5,873 nt of DNA, taken from assembly GCA_946885925.1 (NCBI GenBank), contig CAMPHP010000235.1, positions 1 through 5,873 of the forward strand. Reading direction: 5' to 3'. The first letter of the stretch is position 1. Each line of letters begins with the position of its first letter. Made by a program: the position numbers and the translations under genes. Of this stretch, positions 1 through 4,936 are shown in pieces. The stretch comes from an uncultured Litorilinea sp. (GTDB lineage: Bacteria > Chloroflexota > Anaerolineae > Caldilineales > Caldilineaceae). The notes beneath the pieces are model-generated. The model searched no databases. It saw only the letters and a list, made by a program, of their open reading frames with translations, and was not told the origin of the DNA.

Positions 1-9
1 GTCATGCCA

Positions 10-36
10 CGCCCAATGGCGGGAGCCCATTGGGCG
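10..36 (+). terminator. 10-bp hairpin, possible terminator of an upstream plus-strand gene
   Basis: Bases 10-19 pair perfectly with 27-36, giving a 10-bp stem with a 7-base loop. On the plus strand the stem is followed by CGTTTG, a short and weak T run. On the minus strand no T run follows. It could be the terminator of a gene ending left of the window, or one arm of the larger folded RNA just downstream. The stem itself is certain; its role is inferred. Confidence 0.35.
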
Positions 37-55
37 CGTTTGATAACAGGCCGGA

Positions 56-106
56 GGTCATCTCTCTGCTAACGCACTAGAGCGGAGAGACCCTCGCGGG
101 GTGACC
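56..106 (+). other. Potential three-way-junction RNA structure
   Basis: Three stems close on each other with no unpaired junction bases. The outer stem is 56-60 (GGTCA) with 102-106 (TGACC). Arm one is 61-70 with 81-90, ten pairs around a 10-base loop. Arm two is 91-93 with 99-101 around TCGCG. Arm one contains a T67-G84 pair, which is a legal U-G wobble in plus-strand RNA but an A-C mismatch in minus-strand RNA, so the plus strand folds better. I do not recognise the conserved core of a known riboswitch or ribozyme. No plus-strand gene follows; the next gene ends convergently at 119. It may be the 3' end of a structured RNA, the 3' untranslated region of an unseen gene, or a chance arrangement. 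Confidence 0.3.
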
Positions 107-118
107 AACTTGGGTCAA

Positions 119-493
119 TTATACATCTGCCAATATGGGTGGCGGGCCATCAGGATTACAGGCGATACAGGGGCAACTTGCGCGCAGTGCTGAAAAAACA
201 TAGATACCGGTTGAATGTTGGTCGGCCCAGGTAAAGCGCACCGCATAATGGCCCACCAACTCTGCCGCCACGATTTCGCTGCTGGGCAGTGGGCCAGAGA
301 AAAGCTTCAGTTCATTGACATTGAGTGCGGCTGCGCGTCGTTCCTCGCGACAGGTGGCACAAGGACAATTTGAGCGCAGCCACTGTAATGGGTAGACACT
401 AGCATGACCATCTTGCCAGGTAATGCGCAACGCGCCGGCATTGCGGTCAGCTGTAATTTCTTTGGGACGATCTGGGTTTACTTGATCTGTCAT
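119..493 (-). CDS. DUF971 / gamma-butyrobetaine-hydroxylase N-terminal-like zinc-binding protein
   Basis: A 124-aa soluble protein consisting of a single DUF971 domain, the fold found at the N terminus of gamma-butyrobetaine hydroxylase and at the C terminus of the plant iron-sulfur factor HCF101. Visible motifs are ITWQDGH (24-30), [10 protein letters not shown] (39-48), RFTWADQH (86-93) and [17 protein letters not shown] (96-112). By analogy with the eukaryotic enzyme, C43, C45, C48 and H93 are the likely zinc ligands. A second Cys cluster, C107, C109 and C112, sits near the C terminus. No oxygenase domain is present, so hydroxylase activity is not expected. The ATG at 493 is the natural start because the domain begins soon after it; its Shine-Dalgarno is weak (an AGG only two bases away). 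It lies 35 bases after the slipin stop on the same strand, so co-transcription is likely. The molecular role is unknown; a link with iron-sulfur or metal handling is inference from domain partners elsewhere. Confidence 0.85.
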   Translation of the reverse strand: MTDQVNPDRPKEITADRNAGALRITWQDGHASVYPLQWLRSNCPCATCREERRAAALNVNELKLFSGPLPSSEIVAAELVGHYAVRFTWADQHSTGIYVFSALRASCPCIACNPDGPPPILADV

Positions 494-528
494 AACCTGA
501 TTTTACATGATAGGAACTTAGGCAAAAT

Positions 529-1335
529 TTAGACTGGAGGAGAGGTCGGTTTGCCGTTGCTAGTAGACTTTGTCGTCGTTGTCTCTGGCCCCATGAAGCC
601 GCGTAAAAGTTCAATGGGCAAGGGGAAGACGATCGTACTGTTGTGTTCAGCGGCAATATCGTTAAGCGTTTGCAGATAGCGTAATTGGAGTGCGCCCGCC
701 TCAGATGACATGATACGTGCAGCCTCGGCCAGTTGTTGCGATGCCTGTAATTCACCCTCGGCGTGGATGACCTTGGCTCGCTTCTCGCGTTCTGCTTCTG
801 CCTGGCGTGCCATAGCGCGTTGCATCGTTTGAGGCAGCTCCAAGTCTTTAACCTCGACGATGCTCACCTTGATACCCCAGGGCTCAGTCTGCTCGTCAAT
901 GATCTGTTGGAGTTGGCGGTTGATCTGGTCACGCTGCGAAAGCAGTTCATCCAGTTCGCTTTGGCCCAAGACCGAACGCAGCGTGGTCTGGGCAATCTGC
1001 CCAGTTGCCAGCAGATAGTTGGCGACATTGACCACCGCCGCCACCGGATCGATCACGCGGAAATAACAGACAGCGTTGACCTTGACTGTTACGTTGTCGC
1101 GGGTAATCGCCTCTTGCGTGGGTACATCCATCGTGACCGTACGCATATCCACACGGATCATCTGATCGACCAGCGGGATAATGACAAAAATTCCAGGCCC
1201 TTTGGCTTCTTGCACGCGCCCCAAGCGAAAGACGATGCCTCGCTCATATTCAGGCACAACTTTAATGGCAGCCCGCGCAATAATCACGATAACTGCCAAG
1301 ATTAAGATAGGGGTGATCAGGTTATTCAAGTCCAT
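529..1335 (-). CDS. Slipin (stomatin-like SPFH/band 7 membrane protein)
   Basis: A 268-aa protein of the stomatin/prohibitin (SPFH, band 7) superfamily, slipin subgroup. These proteins form oligomers on the inner face of the membrane and organise membrane microdomains or modulate proteases and channels. One hydrophobic segment (about 4-22) anchors the N terminus. The SPFH domain follows (about 26-200) with the slipin signatures [10 protein letters not shown] (45-54), [12 protein letters not shown] (71-82), YFRVIDP (91-97), [16 protein letters not shown] (117-132), EPWGIKV (151-157) and [18 protein letters not shown] (167-184). The 175-235 segment, rich in Ala, Glu and Arg, should form the oligomerising coiled coil, and FPLP (237-240) precedes a Thr/Ser-rich tail. 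I chose ATG at 1335 because AAGGAGAA lies six bases upstream. The longer reading frame starts with TTG at 1392, which falls at the predicted transcription start. Slipins are usually encoded beside an NfeD-family membrane protein; none is in this window, and DUF971 is the partner instead. Confidence 0.92.
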   Translation of the reverse strand: MDLNNLITPILILAVIVIIARAAIKVVPEYERGIVFRLGRVQEAKGPGIFVIIPLVDQMIRVDMRTVTMDVPTQEAITRDNVTVKVNAVCYFRVIDPVAAVVNVANYLLATGQIAQTTLRSVLGQSELDELLSQRDQINRQLQQIIDEQTEPWGIKVSIVEVKDLELPQTMQRAMARQAEAEREKRAKVIHAEGELQASQQLAEAARIMSSEAGALQLRYLQTLNDIAAEHNSTIVFPLPIELLRGFMGPETTTTKSTSNGKPTSPPV

Positions 1336-1341
1336 TGTCAG

Positions 1342-1349
1342 TTCTCCTT
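1342..1349 (-). promoter_or_regulatory. Ribosome binding site of the slipin gene
   Basis: Read on the minus strand this is AAGGAGAA, six bases before the ATG at 1335. It decides the slipin start against the in-frame TTG 57 bases upstream, which would add a 19-residue Arg/Leu-rich stretch ([10 protein letters not shown]...) in front of the membrane anchor. Confidence 0.8.
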
Positions 1350-1399
1350 GCCGGAAGAGCAACAACCTCAGTCTGAGGCATGCTGTGGGCAATCTTCAT

Positions 1400-1428
1400 A
1401 TTATACCCGCATCCTAAGAGGTGGGCAA
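1400..1428 (-). promoter_or_regulatory. Sigma70-type promoter for the slipin-DUF971 operon
   Basis: On the minus strand, TTGCCC (1428-1423) and a consensus TATAAT (1405-1400) are separated by exactly 17 bases. Transcription would begin near 1393, giving a leader of about 58 bases before the slipin ATG. That leader contains a small inverted repeat, CCTCA-GAC-TGAGG (1366-1378). The perfect -10 box and ideal spacing suggest a strong constitutive promoter. Confidence 0.75.
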
Positions 1429-1442
1429 CCGTTTGTACGGTT
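1427..1442. promoter_or_regulatory. Candidate operator: inverted repeat between divergent promoters
   Basis: AACCGT-TTGT-ACGGTT is a perfect 6-bp inverted repeat with a 4-bp centre. It lies between the -35 box of the slipin promoter (1423-1428, which it overlaps by two bases) and the -35 box of the lipoprotein promoter (1449-1454). A dimeric regulator bound here would touch both promoters. No regulator gene is visible in the window, so the binding protein is unknown. Confidence 0.4.
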
Positions 1443-1448
1443 ACATGT

Positions 1449-1478
1449 TTGACGACTGGTTCACACAAACGCTATCAT
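1449..1478 (+). promoter_or_regulatory. Sigma70-type promoter for the DUF3048 lipoprotein gene
   Basis: TTGACG (1449-1454) and TATCAT (1473-1478) each match the consensus at five of six positions, with an 18-base spacer. Predicted initiation near 1485 leaves a leader of about 134 bases before the GTG at 1619. A second TATCAT at 1544-1549 has no acceptable -35 box. Confidence 0.55.
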
Positions 1479-1567
1479 AAACGGGACTTAGGCGGACACG
1501 ACCCCCTGTCAGTGCCTCACAGCGCATAGTTTCTAGACCAATCTATCATACTAGCTCGTCAAATAGG

Positions 1568-1589
1568 GTAGCCAATATTCACTGGCTGC
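1568..1589 (+). other. Small hairpin in the lipoprotein gene leader
   Basis: Bases 1568-1574 pair with 1583-1589 (seven pairs, one a T-G wobble) around an 8-base AT-rich loop, about 30 bases upstream of the GTG start. It could affect translation of the leader. No T run follows and I recognise no riboswitch. Confidence 0.25.
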
Positions 1590-1618
1590 TCGATCTGCTA
1601 TCGAACGGGGTCTGCATC

Positions 1619-3229
1619 GTGTCCAATCGTCATCGCCTTACCCTAAGCGTAGCTCTGTTTCTCGTCCTCGTCTTGGCGGCTTGTCTACCGGCTGCTACCG
1701 AGGAAGTTCCCGTATCGCCCAGTCCACTACCCAACACGCCTAATGCTCTCCTCACCCCCAAAGTAATCACCCCTAGAGCCAGTAGAACGCCGGTAGAACA
1801 GGCCGGTTTGGCCGCAATGCTCGGCCAAGAACTCCCGACCAGCAAGGCCAACCCACCCCGCACCCGCATCAGGGCAACGCAAACCAACACCAGTACCAAC
1901 TCGTTAGCCGCCTTGTTGCCCACGGTGACACCGGCACCACGTGTGACGGCCCTGCCTGCTACCATTACCGCGCCCCGCGTCAATGTGCGCGGGGGGCCTG
2001 GCACGAATTATCCAGTGGTAGGTGAAGCTCTGTCAGGAACGGATCTGGAAGTGGTTGGACGCACAGAAACAGGCGACTGGCTGCGTATCTGCTGTCCGGC
2101 TGGCATGAATGTCGAAAGCTGGATGAGTGCCGAATTCCTGTTGGTGGATATGCCAGATAGTGAGGCATTGGCTGCGTTACCCGTACCGGAGATTCCGCCC
2201 ACACCGAATGTGCCTGTGGGTGGTGGAGGTGGGAGTGGAAAAAGCGCGGCGGATTTGGCAGCGGCGACTGCGCCAGGGATGCCAGGGCCGGGCAACTTCC
2301 CCGCCCCCGGTGGCTCCAACCCATTAACCGGTCTGGGCTTGCCGGGTGAACGGGCAGGGCAGCGACCTGTTGTCGTCTGCATCAACAATGACTATGCTGC
2401 ACGACCGCAATTTGGCACCAGCCAAGCCGACGTGGTCTATGAATATCTGATGGAGGGCTATGGCATTACCCGCTTTAGTGCCATCTTCTATGGCAGTGAT
2501 GCAAGTCAAGTGGGGCCAGTACGTAGCGCACGTTTGATCAATTATTACTTGGGTGGGCTTTATGATGCGGGGCTTGTTTGCTCTGGGGCGAGCGACCCGG
2601 TGCGCTATAGCTTGAAGCACGAAGCGCCTTTTCCCTATATGGATATTGATCTCGATGATGCATCCAACATCCGCTATTCGGTCAGCATCGGCTCAGACTA
2701 TCGCACCCGCCTCCGCACCGATACGGCCAAACTGCATCGCTGGCTGGGCGATTGGGGCGTGGAAAAGCCAGCCTCGATTCGCGGTTTTACCTTTGGCAAT
2801 CTACCAGGAGGTGGCAGTGCTGCCACCTCGATCACGATCCCTTATCCAAGCGGCACTGGCTCGCAGGTGAGCTATTTTTATGATCCGGGCAGCGGGCGCT
2901 ATCTGCGCAGCCTCGGCGGTGTTGCCCATGTTGATGGCAACACGGGCGCACAGTTAGCGCTGGAGAATGTGATCGTGCAGGTGGTCGCGCATGAAGCTAC
3001 GAACATTGTCGAAGACAGTTTGGGCAGCACCAGTATTCGCCTTAACCTCTTTGGCAGCGGGCAGGCGATTGTCTTCCGTGATGGGCAAGCCTTTGTGGGG
3101 ACGTGGCGCAGCGATAGCCGCGGTGACATGCCACACTTTTTTGATGCCCAGGGCAGCGAGATTGCGCTGAAGCCGGGTAAGAGTTGGATTAGCATCGTGC
3201 CAGGGGACTATACGGTAAGTTACCAGTAG
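1619..3229 (+). CDS. Exported SH3 and DUF3048 (YerB-like) lipoprotein
   Basis: A 536-aa protein predicted to be exported and lipid-anchored. A basic start and hydrophobic segment (about 9-20) end in a lipobox, LAAC, with C22 as the acylated cysteine. A Pro/Thr/Ser-rich spacer follows (about 28-114), then a bacterial SH3 domain (about 115-177) with NVRGGPGTNYPVVG, W154, a Cys-Cys pair at 158-159 and W168. A Gly-rich linker contains GGGGGS (201-206). The C-terminal half is DUF3048: RPVVVCINN (249-257), ARPQFGTSQADVVYEYLMEG (261-280), ITRFSAIF, and GPVRSARLINYYL (299-311) match the N-terminal lobe, and about 400-533 fits the C-terminal lobe, ending close to the protein end. DUF3048 has no established reaction. 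SH3 domains in such proteins usually bind cell-wall material, so wall contact is likely but inferred. The start is GTG with a weak ACGGGG eight bases upstream; it places the signal peptide correctly. The gene is transcribed alone from the divergent promoter region. Confidence 0.9.
   Translation: MSNRHRLTLSVALFLVLVLAACLPAATEEVPVSPSPLPNTPNALLTPKVITPRASRTPVEQAGLAAMLGQELPTSKANPPRTRIRATQTNTSTNSLAALLPTVTPAPRVTALPATITAPRVNVRGGPGTNYPVVGEALSGTDLEVVGRTETGDWLRICCPAGMNVESWMSAEFLLVDMPDSEALAALPVPEIPPTPNVPVGGGGGSGKSAADLAAATAPGMPGPGNFPAPGGSNPLTGLGLPGERAGQRPVVVCINNDYAARPQFGTSQADVVYEYLMEGYGITRFSAIFYGSDASQVGPVRSARLINYYLGGLYDAGLVCSGASDPVRYSLKHEAPFPYMDIDLDDASNIRYSVSIGSDYRTRLRTDTAKLHRWLGDWGVEKPASIRGFTFGNLPGGGSAATSITIPYPSGTGSQVSYFYDPGSGRYLRSLGGVAHVDGNTGAQLALENVIVQVVAHEATNIVEDSLGSTSIRLNLFGSGQAIVFRDGQAFVGTWRSDSRGDMPHFFDAQGSEIALKPGKSWISIVPGDYTVSYQ
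2808..2829. repeat. Perfect 10-bp inverted repeat inside the DUF3048 coding region
   Basis: GAGGTGGCAG (2808-2817) and CTGCCACCTC (2820-2829) are exact reverse complements separated by two bases. In mRNA this would be a nine-pair hairpin with a four-base loop. It encodes a Gly/Ser/Ala stretch (about residues 397-404) near the boundary between the two DUF3048 lobes. No T run follows, so it is not a terminator. Confidence 0.6.
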
Positions 3230-3236
3230 ATGACTT

Positions 3237-3267
3237 GGCGGGCGTCTTGCCCCCTGCCCTATTATTT
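3237..3267 (+). terminator. Probable terminator of the lipoprotein gene
   Basis: Eight bases after the lipoprotein stop, GGCGGG (3237-3242) can pair with CCC-T-GCC (3252-3258, one bulged T); a competing GGGC/GCCC stem uses 3240-3252. It is followed by the T-rich CTATTATTT. The T-rich stretch overlaps the stop codon of the convergent gene. In the minus direction no T run follows the hairpin, so it should act mainly on the plus strand. Confidence 0.4.
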
Positions 3268-4792
3268 ACGTCGGGCGCAACCCCGCTTCCAGCAGCCGCA
3301 GCAACAGGGGATTCTGCGTTGGGGGCAATTGCGACATGGTGCGTGCCAGGAGATGGGCGCGCCGGGCACTCTCCACATTGCCCGCCATATGCAGCCAGAT
3401 CGCCTGGGCGCGTAATGCTGCCGTTAGCGCCGCAAGCAGTTGTGTATACTCTGGTCGTTGCGCCAGCTCTCGCAGCATGACCGCGGCAACTTCTTGCACG
3501 GGCAGTTTTGCCAACGAGGAACCCACTGCACCGAGGGATTGGAGCAGCAGCCGGTTATTAAATGACCAGCCATCCAAGGCGGGATGGGCCAGCAATTCGG
3601 TAACGACTTGCTCAAACTCCTCCATTGATGGCAGCGGCGCGTCGTCATCTTCAAAATAGGCAGCAATTTCTGGATCCACCTGGGGCGCGGCAAACTCCCA
3701 CAGCCGGTCCGCATAAAGGCGGTATTCTCCTGGCAGCGGGCGCAGGGGTTCAGCCGTCCAATGCGCGGCCTGTGCCTGGTTCACGAGCCAGCGTCCCACA
3801 TCAAAGGGCACTTCCAACAGTACCGCGGTTTGCCCATTATCGGTGCGAACGGTTGCCAACTGCCCCACAGGATGGAGAGATGGTAACTGGTCGGCGGGCA
3901 GTAGCTCGCTACCAAAGGTCTGGAGAATCCCCAGCCGGTGGTTTATCACCAATCCTAGCAGCACACCATTGACCTGATTTCCCGTTGCTGGATGCACAAA
4001 CCAAATCGAATAACTCCCACCGATGTCAGCCGGACTCATCAGCGCGCGCCAGCCTTCGGGCGTGGGTGGCGTATAGTGATGGCCTGTGAATTGGAGCTTG
4101 CGCAGCGTGCGTGTCACTTGTTCGGCTTCATTCGGGGGCAGCATAAATTGGAGCGTATGCAGTGCGCGCAGCGCCAGCGCATTTTCTGCTGCCAGCCGCT
4201 CTAGCTTGGGCAGAGCAGCGCGCGCGACCACGGGCCATTCATCTTGGGCGAGGAGGCGATAGAAATCGACACGCTGGTCTGGCTCAAGCCTTCCCAGCAG
4301 ATCCAGCACCATGAGCGCGATTTGCTCATTGGTCTGGTGCATTTGATTATTATATTCCAAGAGAATATGGCGGTTACGCGCTCCTTCCTCAACGGCTTCA
4401 CGCAGGCTTTGGAACGCAACTTCGTTGGTCTGGCTGAGGTCGTTGAGAATGGCAGGAGAAAGCGTCTCACCCAAGAAGCGTTCCAAGATCAGCGCGGCGG
4501 TGACCCGCATTTGCGCCGTATTGCTCCGGTTGGCAGCAGCACTCCGCAGCGCTGGCGTGATCTCGTCGGGAGGGAGGAGAGCGGCTAAGTGACCGAGTCC
4601 TCCGCGCAATTGTCCGTTTGGCGTATCAAGGTTTTTGATCACCATTGCCACCAACTGGTCAACCGGATGGTCGCGCACCAAACGACGGACGCGTTCCAAT
4701 AGCTCGATCTCGTTCTCTGTCTGGGCGAGATCTGCAATTTCTTGGCTTAACTGGCGACGTTGCTGAAACGAGTGAATGATTTTATCGGCCAT
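3266..4792 (-). CDS. Helical-repeat (HEAT-like) protein of unknown function
   Basis: A 508-aa protein with no signal peptide or membrane segment, so probably cytoplasmic. I do not recognise a named family. Residues 1-235 read as paired amphipathic helices in the style of HEAT/ARM repeats, for example 46-72 (DQLVAMVIKNL...GGLGHLAALL), 93-118, 155-182 (NEQIALMVLDLLGRLEPDQRVDFYRLL) and 186-217 (WPVVARAALPKLERLAAENALALRALHTLQ). Residues 240-368 differ: they are rich in beta-forming and aromatic residues, with YSIWFVHPATGNQVNGVLLG (261-280), a Leu-rich stretch and VLLEVPFDVGRWL (324-336). An acidic loop, EDDDA (381-385), leads to a second helical region (387-505). Such solenoids usually serve as protein-binding scaffolds. 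The ATG at 4792 lacks a visible Shine-Dalgarno. The gene ends 36 bases from the convergent lipoprotein gene and diverges from dnaX. No catalytic motif is visible. Confidence 0.8.
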   Translation of the reverse strand: MADKIIHSFQQRRQLSQEIADLAQTENEIELLERVRRLVRDHPVDQLVAMVIKNLDTPNGQLRGGLGHLAALLPPDEITPALRSAAANRSNTAQMRVTAALILERFLGETLSPAILNDLSQTNEVAFQSLREAVEEGARNRHILLEYNNQMHQTNEQIALMVLDLLGRLEPDQRVDFYRLLAQDEWPVVARAALPKLERLAAENALALRALHTLQFMLPPNEAEQVTRTLRKLQFTGHHYTPPTPEGWRALMSPADIGGSYSIWFVHPATGNQVNGVLLGLVINHRLGILQTFGSELLPADQLPSLHPVGQLATVRTDNGQTAVLLEVPFDVGRWLVNQAQAAHWTAEPLRPLPGEYRLYADRLWEFAAPQVDPEIAAYFEDDDAPLPSMEEFEQVVTELLAHPALDGWSFNNRLLLQSLGAVGSSLAKLPVQEVAAVMLRELAQRPEYTQLLAALTAALRAQAIWLHMAGNVESARRAHLLARTMSQLPPTQNPLLLRLLEAGLRPT

Positions 4793-4803
4793 AACAAGAT
4801 TCT

Positions 4804-4809
4804 ATCATA
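4804..4809 (-). promoter_or_regulatory. Possible -10 box of the helical-repeat gene
   Basis: On the minus strand TATGAT (4809-4804) matches the -10 consensus at five of six positions, but no convincing -35 box lies 16-18 bases upstream. Initiation would fall near 4797, leaving a leader of only about five bases. That would agree with the missing Shine-Dalgarno, so the transcript may be leaderless. Confidence 0.25.
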
Positions 4810-4868
4810 AGTCTCATAACTTTACAGATAGCAGGGATTAGCACATATGGGCTAAAACAGGGAAATAG

Positions 4869-4897
4869 TTGCTTCAGATCTCCTTTGATGTTACAAT
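4869..4897 (+). promoter_or_regulatory. Extended -10 promoter of dnaX
   Basis: TTGCTT (4869-4874) and TACAAT (4892-4897) are 17 bases apart, and TGT immediately precedes the -10 box, making a TGn extended -10. Predicted initiation near 4904 gives a leader of about 33 bases that includes the Shine-Dalgarno at 4928. Confidence 0.6.
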
Positions 4898-4927
4898 ATC
4901 CATTGTGATTTGACCCAGTGTTCAAGT

Positions 4928-4932
4928 AGGAG
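4928..4932 (+). promoter_or_regulatory. Ribosome binding site of dnaX
   Basis: AGGAG lies four bases before the ATG at 4937. It fixes the start, and the protein then begins MTQALYRRWR, typical for DnaX. Confidence 0.8.
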
Positions 4933-4936
4933 AAAC

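Noticed and set aside
61..118. Intrinsic terminator for the DUF971 gene on the minus strand
   Set aside because: The hairpins downstream of the stop have no following T run when read on the minus strand, and arm 61-90 has an A-C mismatch in that direction.
763..1305. 180-aa open frame on the plus strand opposite the slipin gene
   Set aside because: It is the antisense of a clearly conserved coding region, is His/Asp-rich, and shows no family motif or ribosome binding site. It is a shadow of the slipin codons.
1336..1392. Longer slipin reading frame beginning with TTG at 1392
   Set aside because: It would start at or next to the predicted transcription start, lacks a Shine-Dalgarno, and adds an Arg-rich stretch before the membrane anchor. 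ATG 1335 has a strong AAGGAGAA.
2218..2238. GGTGG-type short tandem repeat
   Set aside because: It is an imperfect run of glycine codons encoding a flexible GGGGGS linker, not a repeat array.
1980..2388. Minus-strand frames opposite the lipoprotein SH3 and linker region
   Set aside because: They are antisense to an SH3 domain and Gly/Pro linker; their Pro/Ala/Ser composition is a by-product of those codons.
3625..3972. Plus-strand open frame opposite the helical-repeat gene
   Set aside because: The translation is Pro/Arg/Ala-rich without recognisable domain or ribosome binding site. The minus-strand frame is continuous over 508 codons with helix-type periodicity.
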